The position numbers were made by a program, and so were the translations under genes. This document shows positions 23,289-30,774 of a stretch of DNA of 36,672 nucleotides, piece by piece. Under the pieces are notes generated by a model. It had not been told where the DNA came from. It saw only the letters and a list, made by a program, of their open reading frames with translations, and did no database searches. Source of the DNA: Eggerthellaceae bacterium UBA5808. Its GTDB lineage: Bacteria; Actinomycetota; Coriobacteriia; Coriobacteriales; Eggerthellaceae. How positions within the stretch are numbered: the stretch's first letter is position 1; every line of letters begins with the position of its first letter. The stretch covers positions 1-36,672 of the forward strand of contig DIDE01000065.1 of assembly GCA_002417975.1 (NCBI GenBank), given 5' to 3'.

Positions 23289-23352
23289 TCATTGCCCTGA
23301 ATTAGCATCCGCATTCACTGCGGACGGTGCGTCGAGCGACGTTGCTCTGACG
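23284..23352 (-). promoter_or_regulatory. Dual-hairpin ANTAR-type antiterminator target in the nifH leader
   Basis: P1 (23352-23330): an 8-bp stem, CGTC + GAGC with GCTC + GACG, one bulged A, closed by hexaloop AACGTC. P2 (23297-23284): a 4-bp GC stem, GGGC/GCCC, closed by hexaloop AATGAG. Both loops have A at position 1 and G at position 4, the hallmark of RNA sites bound by ANTAR regulators. The P2 3' arm is inside the 5' arm of the terminator, so P2 and the terminator are mutually exclusive. A third hairpin (TCCGCA/TGCGGA, 23324-23308) lies in the linker. Sequence and pairing are directly visible; binding by the regulator at 12340-12921 is inference. Confidence 0.8.
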
Positions 23353-23358
23353 TGTCTA

Positions 23359-23436
23359 ACTATAAGTGTTCAAAACTGTAGTTCTGTTACGAACGTATTA
23401 AAGGCGTGTCATTGTTTATTCTATTTTCAGAATAAA
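23359..23436 (-). promoter_or_regulatory. Candidate nif promoter -10 box and upstream palindrome
   Basis: TATAGT on the minus strand (23364-23359) matches five of six -10 positions and would start RNA near 23352, right at the base of hairpin P1. No good -35 box lies at normal spacing. Upstream, TTTATTCT (23415-23422) and AGAATAAA (23429-23436) form an 8-bp inverted repeat with a six-base centre, a plausible regulator site. No sigma-54 -24/-12 pattern was found. Confidence 0.4.
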
Positions 23437-23537
23437 GTAAGAGAAAGGATTCAAGGTTATTTCAGAAGTATAGCTTGGCAGTGTTAGAGTGCATATTACT
23501 ATTGATATAGCATGTGAATAGGATCAGATTTCGTTGT

Positions 23538-24701
23538 TTAAGCAAGTAAATGACGTAATTCGTCATCGGTTAGATTACGGTTAAGCGATTCAGCCGCATT
23601 CCTAACTTGTGGCAATAAATTCGATGCATGGTCCCTATCTATTGGATAGCCCATACGCGCATATTGATGCTGCAAGGCATGCGATCCCGTATGCTTACCT
23701 ACTTGCAACGTGCGGCTACGTCCGATTAGAGATGGGTCGAATGGCTCGTAGGTATGTGCATTTTTCAAGATGCCGTCTACATGCATCCCGCTTTCATGGG
23801 TAAACACGTCTGATCCCACGATCGGTGTTCGATGTCCTAAAGGTTCGCCAGACGATCGCGAAACAAGGTCGGCCAGGTCCATTAATAATGATGTGTCAAA
23901 CCCTGGGTTGCGATTGCATATTTGCCACAGTGCCATCACAATTTGCTCGAAAGCCGCATTACCCGCTCGTTCTCCTATACCCAGTACGGTTGTGTTCATC
24001 CATGTTGCTCCTTGTTGCAATGCGATTATGGTGTTTGCTACAGCCATACCGAAGTCGTTGTGCATATGTACTTCCACTTCAATATTCACTGAATGCTTGA
24101 GCAAGGCGATCTTGTCATGTACACGCCTTGGGTCCATCACGCCTACGGTATCGCAGAAACGAAAACGATCTGCCCCAGCTTTTTCTACAGCCTGCGCATA
24201 ATCAACCAAAAATGACGGATCAGTCCGACTAGAGTCCTCTGAATCAGCTGACACGTACAGTCCTTGTTCTTTTGCATGATATATCGTACGGCGCATAGCC
24301 TCTAGCGCCCATGCATGGGTTTTTCCCATTTTTGTTTTTAGTAATATATCGCTTGTGGGGCATGATATGGCTACTGCATCGGCGCCGCAGGCTACTGCCA
24401 TATCTATTTCTTCAGGAACCGCTCTACACCAGGCCAGTATGCTACAGTCCATATTCATGGCGGTTAAGTCGCTTATCAACCGTTGTTCGGCTATACCTGA
24501 TGCTGGAATGCCTGCTTCGATTTGGTCGACGCCGCAGCGGTTGAGTAAGCGTGCTATACGCAGTTTGTCTTCATGGGTGAAGGATATTCCAGGAGCTTGT
24601 TCTCCATCGCGAAGTGTGGTGTCGTCGAAGTGAACGTTTGACGGTATATCGTCGTCATGAGATTGCGACTTAAATGGTGCGCTTTTATTTACTTGTTCCA
24701 T
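23538..24701 (-). CDS. nifV: Homocitrate synthase NifV
   Basis: 387 residues of the DRE-TIM metallolyase family. DDTTLRDGEQAPG near residue 26 carries the metal-binding Asp and catalytic Arg. The metal-binding His pair is in EVEVHMHNDFGMA, and GIGERAGNAAFEQ and THESGMHVDGILKN are typical of homocitrate/isopropylmalate synthases. NifV condenses acetyl-CoA with 2-oxoglutarate to give homocitrate, the organic ligand of molybdenum in FeMo-cofactor. Position beside nifH supports NifV over the leucine or lysine enzymes. The start overlaps the methyltransferase by 13 bases and has a poor ribosome site, so coupled translation is likely. Confidence 0.94.
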   Translation of the reverse strand: MEQVNKSAPFKSQSHDDDIPSNVHFDDTTLRDGEQAPGISFTHEDKLRIARLLNRCGVDQIEAGIPASGIAEQRLISDLTAMNMDCSILAWCRAVPEEIDMAVACGADAVAISCPTSDILLKTKMGKTHAWALEAMRRTIYHAKEQGLYVSADSEDSSRTDPSFLVDYAQAVEKAGADRFRFCDTVGVMDPRRVHDKIALLKHSVNIEVEVHMHNDFGMAVANTIIALQQGATWMNTTVLGIGERAGNAAFEQIVMALWQICNRNPGFDTSLLMDLADLVSRSSGEPLGHRTPIVGSDVFTHESGMHVDGILKNAHTYEPFDPSLIGRSRTLQVGKHTGSHALQHQYARMGYPIDRDHASNLLPQVRNAAESLNRNLTDDELRHLLA

Positions 24702-25483
24702 GCTATAAACGCCCAGTCAGTGCGTCGTTCGTAATCCTTCATCCAACCATCCTGCCATTGCACCAGATGGTTATTCATAAAGGATTCAAGCGCCTCGTCT
24801 TCTTCTTCGGAAACGTTTCCTAACATATGCAGCATAGATTTTTTAGCGGCTTCACGATTACAATATGTGTCATGTTTCACGCTGGAAATGAAATGAACGT
24901 CAGCGGTTATTCCCATGTCGTATAGGCAGTTTACGACATGAATATAGTCGGGGGGGTGTGGCAGGGTACGCCCGATCGACTCGATGACGCGTCGATCATT
25001 GTAGGCCAGATCGCCACAGACGGTTGTCAGACATACGCGTTTACGAGCGTAGTGATTCAGCTTTGCAAGTGCGTCAGGTAAGTCGGCAGTCAGAAGTGCA
25101 CGCGATTCCACTGCTAGATCAACCTGAGGAACTCCAGCTGCTCGCCAGTCGCCTTCCCAGGGCACTTTGATCGTATCCACGTTACATAATCCAAGGGAAC
25201 GCGCTGATGATTTGGCTAATCGCAGCATTTCGCCCGAAATATCGATTCCCGTAACATGTTGTGTCTGTCGAGCTATGTTGACCGTAATCGAACCTGAGCC
25301 ACATCCGACATCAAGTACTGTCCAATCGCTTTCAAGTTGGCATAGGTCCAGAAATTCTTTTGAATAGTTTGAGATGCCCGAATGCCGTGCAAAGCCAGCA
25401 GCTCTTCGGTCCCAATATGTTTCTTGGTTACGGCTCGGTTTTGTTGCGTGGAATCTGGTCCACTCTTTTTCTTGAAATAGCAT
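24689..25483 (-). CDS. Class I SAM-dependent methyltransferase linked to nifV
   Basis: 264 residues. The SAM-binding motif I is VLDVGCGSGSITVNIA near residue 55, with the acidic end of strand 2 in HVTGIDISGEML. The N-terminus (RNQETYWDRRAAGFARH) resembles methyltransferases often found near molybdate or cofactor genes. The substrate cannot be told from the sequence. It overlaps nifV by 13 bases and is the first gene of the minus-strand region, so it probably serves nitrogen fixation, molybdenum or metal handling. It is not one of the standard nif genes. The start is preceded by GGAAGGA 11 bases away, part of which is in a leader hairpin. Confidence 0.88.
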   Translation of the reverse strand: MLFQEKEWTRFHATKPSRNQETYWDRRAAGFARHSGISNYSKEFLDLCQLESDWTVLDVGCGSGSITVNIARQTQHVTGIDISGEMLRLAKSSARSLGLCNVDTIKVPWEGDWRAAGVPQVDLAVESRALLTADLPDALAKLNHYARKRVCLTTVCGDLAYNDRRVIESIGRTLPHPPDYIHVVNCLYDMGITADVHFISSVKHDTYCNREAAKKSMLHMLGNVSEEEDEALESFMNNHLVQWQDGWMKDYERRTDWAFIAWNK

Positions 25484-25496
25484 TGCTCATCCATTC

Positions 25497-25564
25497 CTTC
25501 CAGTCGTCTGCATTTGATTGCAGTGGAAGGTCGGTTTGCAGCTGCCATAGGTACATACCCGACC
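25497..25564 (-). promoter_or_regulatory. Structured 5' leader with hairpin over the ribosome site
   Basis: On the minus strand two hairpins precede the methyltransferase. The distal one pairs GGTCGG with CCGACC (25564-25529). The proximal one pairs CTTCCA + CTGCA with TGCAG + TGGAAG (25529-25497), with a six-base loop ATCAAA and a five-base bulge. Its 3' arm contains the start of the GGAAGGA ribosome site, so folding could limit translation. The loop has A at 1 but A, not G, at 4, so it is not a clean ANTAR hairpin. Riboswitch function is possible but unproven. Confidence 0.45.
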
Positions 25565-25682
25565 ATGTCGTACTTCTCGTCGAGATCATCCTAATCTTTT
25601 TTTGTTGCATCTTGGTTACACATTTTTTGTATAGTAAACTTGCTGTTCTTTAATGACAGATTTTAATTTTTATGCGGTATCG

Positions 25683-25705
25683 CGCAAATGAGCGATCGTT
25701 TTGCG
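25683..25705 (+). promoter_or_regulatory. Inverted repeat upstream of clpC
   Basis: CGCAAA (25683-25688) and TTTGCG (25700-25705) separated by 11 bases form a 6-bp dyad about 120 bases before the clpC start. It may be an operator for a stress regulator of the ClgR type, which uses GC-rich dyads in actinobacteria, but the match is not exact. Confidence 0.3.
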
Positions 25706-25826
25706 GGAAAAAAGGTAGCACATGACCTACACTATTAACAGCGCGTACAATAGACGTGCGGAATAGTAAGTGCACGCAACGCATGATGCATTCGATGGTC
25801 ATGCATGGAGAGAAGGGACTCGGTGT

Positions 25827-28406
25827 ATGTCATTCGACAAATTTACCGATAAGGCCCGTAAGGTGTTGGTGATCGCACAGGATGAAGCGCGTATGTTGCG
25901 CCAGCCTTATGTCGGGACCGAACATATCCTGCTTGCACTCATCAAAGAGCAGGACGGACTAGCGGCTCAGGCTCTTGAGCGGCTTAATGTTCACTATGAT
26001 GATGTAGTTGCGACCATTCATCAGATCGTATCGATTGATCCCGATGCTGATGTTTCGGGTCATCTTGGATTTACCCCACGCGTTAAGCGCGTTCTTGAAG
26101 ATAGTCTTCGTGAGGCTATGCAGATGGGGCAAAGTTATATATCAACAGAGCATTTGCTTTTAGGCATTGTCCGCGAGGGCGAAGGAACAGCTATCGAAGT
26201 GTTGGGTCGACTCGGTGTATCGGGTGACCAAGTTCGAGAAGCACTTAATGACCTGGTAGGACAGTCGACGGTATTTGCAGGTCGGAATCCGTTTGTGGCG
26301 TCGCCGGCGCAGTCCGATAGCGTGCTTGCAGAATTCGGACTCGACCTGACTAAAAAGGCATCCGAGGGCAAGCTCGATCCTGTTATTGGTCGTGCGGGCG
26401 AGATCGAACGCATTATGCAGATCCTTTGCCGCAGACAAAAGAATAATCCGCTCCTTATTGGTGAACCTGGCGTAGGTAAGACGGCTGTTGTCGAAGGTCT
26501 GGCGCAGTTGATCGTGTCCAATCAGGTTCCTGATATTCTTCGTAATCAGCGTATTTTCACGCTTGATGTTTCGAGTTTGGTTGCGGGCAGCAAGTACCGT
26601 GGCGAATTCGAAGAGCGTCTTAAAAAATGCATCAAGGAAGTCAAAGATGAGGGCGACATTATCCTCTTCATCGATGAGCTTCATACGCTAATCGGAGCGG
26701 GCTCTGCCGAAGGTTCGATCGATGCTGCGGCAATCCTTAAACCACCGCTCTCACGTGGTGAGATTCAAATTATTGGTGCGACAACGATCGATGAATATCG
26801 TAAGCATGTCGAAAAGGATGCCGCGCTTGAGCGTCGTTTCCAACCTGTCATGATTGGCGAGCCCAATGAAGAGCAGACGATGCGCATCATGCTTGGTCTG
26901 CGCGATCGCTATGAGCAGCATCATCATGTTCATTTCAATGATGATGCGTTGCAGTCTGCTGTTTCTCTGTCGGATCGCTACATTCAGGATCGTTTCTTGC
27001 CTGATAAGGCGATTGACGTAATGGATGAAGCAGGTGCGCGTATGCGTATCCGTAATATGACGCTTCCTCCCGAAGTGCGTGAGCTCGATGATAAACTGCA
27101 TACGGTGAGTGCTCAAAAAGATAAGGCAATCGCTGACCAACATTTTGAGGATGCCGCAAACTTTAGAGATCAAGAGGCGAAACTGCGCGAAGAGCGTACT
27201 AAAGCTGAGACAAAGTGGGAAGAGTCGTCGCATCGTAAGGTGCAAAATGTTACCTCGGAAGACATCGCCGATGTTATATCAATGACAACAGGCGTGCCGG
27301 TATCTGATCTGACTGAGGCAGAAACTGAGAAGCTCCTTCGTATGGAAAGCGTGCTTCATGAGCGTGTTATCGGTCAGGACGAAGCCGTTACTGCGGTTGC
27401 AAAAGCAATCCGCCGCTCGCGCAGCGGACTTAAGGATCCACGGCGCCCAGCCGGATCGTTCATTTTCCTTGGTCCTTCGGGCGTAGGAAAAACAGAGCTG
27501 TCAAAGGCGTTGGCTGAGTTCTTGTTTAATACCGAAGATGCACTCATTTCGTTTGATATGAGTGAATACATGGAAAAGCATTCGGTGTCTCGTCTTGTCG
27601 GTTCGCCTCCAGGATACGTAGGCTACGACGAGGGTGGTCAGCTGACCAAAGCGGTACGTCAACGTCCGTATTCTGTTGTACTTTTTGATGAGATCGAAAA
27701 AGCTCATCCTGATGTATTCAATATCCTTCTGCAGATTCTTGAAGAGGGCCATTTGACCGATGGACAAGGTCGTATTGTTGATTTCCGCAACACGATTATT
27801 ATCATGACGAGCAATGTTGGTGCGCGCAATATTGCGCAAAGTGCTCCGATTGGCTTTTCGTCTGAGGGTCAGGGTATGAGCGACAAAGAGATTAAAAGCC
27901 AGGTTATGGGCGAGCTTAAAAAGGTATTTCGTCCAGAGTTTCTCAATCGTGTCGATGAGATTATTGTATTCAAGAACCTTACGAAAGATCAGATTGCCAA
28001 GATTGTTAAGCTCATGGTTGCCGATTTACGCGAGCGTTTGATCGCTCAAAACATGACGATCAACCTGAGCGATGCTGCATGCGACTATGTTGCATCTAAG
28101 GGAACCGATACAACGTATGGCGCCCGTCCGCTCAGACGCGCGATCCAACGTTTGCTTGAAGATCCTATTGCTGAGCAGGTACTCGAGGGTCGCTGGACGA
28201 GTGGATCAGTCATCGATGTTGACTTTAAGGATGGAGAGTTGACCTTTACTAAAGGTAGCGGTTCTATTCCAAAGCCTCGCAAACGTGACACGATTGCGCG
28301 CGAAGCTGATCTGCTGATGCAAGGCTATGATCTTAACGATACAAGTCATTCGTTGAATGCAGGGCCTTCTTCGGCTGATATGCAAAGTGGCGGAGCTGCC
28401 GACTAA
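25827..28406 (+). CDS. clpC: ATP-dependent Clp protease ATP-binding subunit ClpC
   Basis: 859 residues from ATG 25827 (MSFDKFTDKARKVL); an in-frame start at 25770 lacks a ribosome site, while GAGAAGGG lies before the chosen one. Two Clp-N repeats are followed by AAA domain 1 (Walker A GEPGVGKT near 212), a middle domain with a UVR-like segment (DQHFEDAANFRDQEAKLREE), and AAA domain 2 (GPSGVGKT near 550; VVLFDEIEKAHPDV). ClpC unfolds substrates and feeds them to ClpP. The C-terminal tail is a 35-residue Ser/Gly-rich extension. It is divergent from the nif region and unrelated to it. Confidence 0.96.
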   Translation: MSFDKFTDKARKVLVIAQDEARMLRQPYVGTEHILLALIKEQDGLAAQALERLNVHYDDVVATIHQIVSIDPDADVSGHLGFTPRVKRVLEDSLREAMQMGQSYISTEHLLLGIVREGEGTAIEVLGRLGVSGDQVREALNDLVGQSTVFAGRNPFVASPAQSDSVLAEFGLDLTKKASEGKLDPVIGRAGEIERIMQILCRRQKNNPLLIGEPGVGKTAVVEGLAQLIVSNQVPDILRNQRIFTLDVSSLVAGSKYRGEFEERLKKCIKEVKDEGDIILFIDELHTLIGAGSAEGSIDAAAILKPPLSRGEIQIIGATTIDEYRKHVEKDAALERRFQPVMIGEPNEEQTMRIMLGLRDRYEQHHHVHFNDDALQSAVSLSDRYIQDRFLPDKAIDVMDEAGARMRIRNMTLPPEVRELDDKLHTVSAQKDKAIADQHFEDAANFRDQEAKLREERTKAETKWEESSHRKVQNVTSEDIADVISMTTGVPVSDLTEAETEKLLRMESVLHERVIGQDEAVTAVAKAIRRSRSGLKDPRRPAGSFIFLGPSGVGKTELSKALAEFLFNTEDALISFDMSEYMEKHSVSRLVGSPPGYVGYDEGGQLTKAVRQRPYSVVLFDEIEKAHPDVFNILLQILEEGHLTDGQGRIVDFRNTIIIMTSNVGARNIAQSAPIGFSSEGQGMSDKEIKSQVMGELKKVFRPEFLNRVDEIIVFKNLTKDQIAKIVKLMVADLRERLIAQNMTINLSDAACDYVASKGTDTTYGARPLRRAIQRLLEDPIAEQVLEGRWTSGSVIDVDFKDGELTFTKGSGSIPKPRKRDTIAREADLLMQGYDLNDTSHSLNAGPSSADMQSGGAAD

Positions 28407-28541
28407 AGGTGCAATGGTGGCATGCTAGGCGAGTTAGGCTACATAGCGTACTTAAGACTGAGTTGTTGATTAAAGATATAAGGTACCATGTATTGCGAAT
28501 ATGGTGTGAGTGGATTGAACGTACAGACAAAGGAGAGCGTC

Positions 28542-29408
28542 ATGGTAAAGGATCCTCGCGAAATACGGGACGAGACGATCGACCCCGTATTTGCCCCCTC
28601 TGCGCTGCGCTCTCCTGAAAAGTTATTTGAACATATTAACTTTGATGCTCTTACACAAAACATGGTGAGCCTCGAAGGTAAGGTTAACGATAAGCCGCAA
28701 ACCGCAGCAATCATTCTTGCGGGAGGATCAGGCGAGCGTTTTGGCCGCGAGGGCGGCAAGCAGCTGGTAGAAATTGCTGGTAAACCGGTACTCACCTGGT
28801 CGGCAGAGGCATTCGATGCAGTAGGGGATGTTGGACTGATCGTTATTGTTTGTCCCGAGGATCGCCGTAGCGAGTATCTTGAGCATGCGATTGATCCATT
28901 TCCGTTTGTGACGCCTATTGTGCTTGCTCCCTCGGGTAGTATGCGCCAAGAGTCCGCATTTTCTGGATTGGAATTTGTCCCTGATACCTATGATTACGTC
29001 GTTCTTCATGATGGGGCTCGTCCGCTTATCTCGCCTGATTTAATTGCTCATGCGATTAATACGCTTAAAGGTAACGTTGATGCTGATGGCGCTATTGTCG
29101 CTCATCCTTCTGTCGATACGCTTAAAGTGGTCGAAGATGGCGTAGTTGCAGGAACGCCTGATCGTCGTGTATTCTGGAATGCTCAGACGCCGCAGGTATT
29201 TCGTGCGGGCATTTATCGACGCGCTCATGCGTCTGCTTTGTCGGATGGGTTTGTTGGAACTGATGATTCTTCGCTTATTGAGCGACTTGGAGGCAAGGTG
29301 CTCGTTGTCGAAGGTAAACGTGATAATATCAAGCTTACCGTGCCGGAGGATTATATGATGCTCGCGGCAGCTGTACATACGATGTTGGTGGAAGGAACCG
29401 AGCAATGA
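28542..29408 (+). CDS. ispD: 2-C-methyl-D-erythritol 4-phosphate cytidylyltransferase IspD, with N-terminal extension
   Basis: 288 residues from ATG 28542, which follows AAAGGAG by six bases; an upstream start at 28488 has none. The IspD fold starts at about residue 52 with AIILAGGSGERFG and the substrate Lys in GGKQLVEIAGKPVL. DGARPLISPDLI, DTLKVVEDG and AQTPQVFRAG follow, all typical. IspD makes CDP-methylerythritol in the non-mevalonate isoprenoid pathway. The first 50 residues are an extra, mostly acidic segment not needed for the fold. The stop codon overlaps the ispF start by four bases. Confidence 0.94.
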   Translation: MVKDPREIRDETIDPVFAPSALRSPEKLFEHINFDALTQNMVSLEGKVNDKPQTAAIILAGGSGERFGREGGKQLVEIAGKPVLTWSAEAFDAVGDVGLIVIVCPEDRRSEYLEHAIDPFPFVTPIVLAPSGSMRQESAFSGLEFVPDTYDYVVLHDGARPLISPDLIAHAINTLKGNVDADGAIVAHPSVDTLKVVEDGVVAGTPDRRVFWNAQTPQVFRAGIYRRAHASALSDGFVGTDDSSLIERLGGKVLVVEGKRDNIKLTVPEDYMMLAAAVHTMLVEGTEQ

Positions 29409-29950
29409 GTGAAGCTGTTCCCCAGCGAGACCGTCTTCGACCGGACGATGCCGCAACCCAAACGAAGTTTCGTATTGGGCTAGGAACTGATGTCCATAAA
29501 CTCATCGAGGGTCGTCCTTTGATTCTCGGTGGCGTTACGATTCCTCATGATAGGGGATTACTTGGTCACTCCGATGCCGATGTACTTGCACATGCAATAA
29601 GCGATGCACTTTTAGGGGCAGCACGTCTTGGTGATATCGGTAAGCTGTTTCCTGATACGGATCCTGCTTACGAAGGGGCAGATTCGATGGTGCTGCTTGC
29701 TCGCGTAGCACATGCGGTGCGCGATGAAGGATTCGAAATCTATGATGTTGATAGCGTCATATCGGCGCAAGCCCCTCATCTGTCACCGTACCGCGACCAG
29801 ATGAGAGATCATCTAGCACAGGCGATGGGAATCCCTCGGTCTTCCATAGGTGTTAAGGCAACAACAACCGAGCGACTCGGTTTTGAAGGACGTGAAGAAG
29901 GTATTTCCGCCCAAGCTGTTGCACTGCTCTGTCGATGTCGACCTGAATGA
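29405..29950 (+). CDS. ispF: 2-C-methyl-D-erythritol 2,4-cyclodiphosphate synthase IspF
   Basis: 181 residues. The metal-binding GTDVHKL and HSDADVLAHAISDALLGA motifs are present, then DIGKLFPDTDP and KATTTERLGFEGREEG, which match IspF throughout. It cyclises the CDP-diphospho product two steps after IspD in the same isoprenoid pathway. The ATGA overlap with ispD means coupled translation, and the pair is commonly adjacent or fused. About 23 residues precede the usual IspF start. A 158-bp spacer with no recognisable gene separates it from cysE. Confidence 0.96.
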   Translation: MSEAVPQRDRLRPDDAATQTKFRIGLGTDVHKLIEGRPLILGGVTIPHDRGLLGHSDADVLAHAISDALLGAARLGDIGKLFPDTDPAYEGADSMVLLARVAHAVRDEGFEIYDVDSVISAQAPHLSPYRDQMRDHLAQAMGIPRSSIGVKATTTERLGFEGREEGISAQAVALLCRCRPE

Positions 29951-30108
29951 ACACACCATTGATATGGCGCGGGAACGGTATCGTTTCCGCATCTGGTTTC
30001 TTGCTGTATCTCTCATTACCTGGAACTAAGCCTTGTGCTTTTCCATCAATGATCTGCGATGAAGCCGATTCAGTGTCCACCACGTTTGACTGAAAATGAG
30101 GATCTTCC

Positions 30109-30774
30109 ATGAATCTGTTTAGTACTATGGCCGAAGACGTTCGATCGGTTAAAAAAAATGACCCAGCAGCACCAAGCGCTTTTCTAATTTGGCTAATTTA
30201 TCCTGGCTTGCATGCGCGTTGGTGCCATGTAATTGAACATTGGATTTGGAATCACTGGTCCCATGGGTTTGCTCGTTGGCTTGCTCAATGGACGCGTAAC
30301 CGTACGGGTGTTGAAATTCATCCAGCTGCCGTAATTGGTCATCGCTTTTTTATTGATCATGCTATGGGCGTGATCATTGGTGAAACGACGACAATCGGCG
30401 ATGATGTTGTTCTGTATCAGGGTGTAACGCTGGGCGGAACGGGCAAGGAAACAGGCAAACGTCATCCGACTATTGGCAACAACGTTATGGTTGGTGTTGG
30501 TGCTTCGGTCCTCGGTAATATAACAGTTGGAGACAATTCTAAAGTTGGTGGCGGAGCTGTTGTTGTGCGCGATGTTCCGCCTAATTGCACGGTGATCGGC
30601 GTACCTGGCCATATTGTGGTACGTGATGGAAAACGCGTACAGGAAGAAAAGGAAGATGCCGCGATTCATCGCGAGTGCCTCCCTGATCCAACACAAGAAG
30701 AGATCAACCATTTGCATCAGGAGATACAGGATTTGACTGCCCGTATTGACGGAATGGAGCATCAGCAGCGATGA
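30109..30774 (+). CDS. cysE: Serine O-acetyltransferase CysE (short type)
   Basis: 221 residues. A short helical N-terminus is followed by left-handed beta-helix hexapeptide repeats (VEIHPAAVIGHRFFIDHAMG, VIIGETTTIGDDV, ITVGDNSKVGGGAVV). The catalytic His is in IDHAMGVVIGE-like sequence (IDHAMGVIIGE). A coiled C-terminal tail ends in Gln/Glu-rich residues. It makes O-acetylserine, the carbon skeleton of cysteine. cysS overlaps by four bases, the order cysE-cysS known from other Gram-positives, linking cysteine synthesis and its charging. GAGGA lies six bases before the ATG. Confidence 0.95.
   Translation: MNLFSTMAEDVRSVKKNDPAAPSAFLIWLIYPGLHARWCHVIEHWIWNHWSHGFARWLAQWTRNRTGVEIHPAAVIGHRFFIDHAMGVIIGETTTIGDDVVLYQGVTLGGTGKETGKRHPTIGNNVMVGVGASVLGNITVGDNSKVGGGAVVVRDVPPNCTVIGVPGHIVVRDGKRVQEEKEDAAIHRECLPDPTQEEINHLHQEIQDLTARIDGMEHQQR

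Larger units (their letters stand above)
25484..25826. other. Divergent intergenic region between methyltransferase and clpC
   Basis: This 343-bp spacer should hold the promoters of both the methyltransferase-nifV transcript and clpC. The left part (25497-25564) is a structured RNA leader for the methyltransferase. The middle (25590-25680) is AT-rich with T-runs and no promoter I can place with confidence. The right part has an inverted repeat before clpC. No CtsR heptad or HAIR (HspR) box was recognised. Confidence 0.5.

Noticed and set aside
23308..23324. The middle leader hairpin (TCCGCA/TGCGGA) as the second ANTAR hairpin
   Set aside because: Its loop is five bases (or seven if the last pair is open), not six, and it does not overlap the terminator. 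The GGGC/GCCC hairpin at 23284-23297 fits both criteria, so the middle one is treated as a linker structure.
23213..23537. A sigma-54 promoter with NifA sites for nifH
   Set aside because: No TGGCAC-N5-TTGCA-like pair or TGT-N10-ACA activator site was found on the minus strand of this spacer.
29951..30108. A small gene or T-box leader between ispF and cysE
   Set aside because: No T-box sequence, specifier stem or terminator was recognised, and the open frames there are short and lack ribosome sites.
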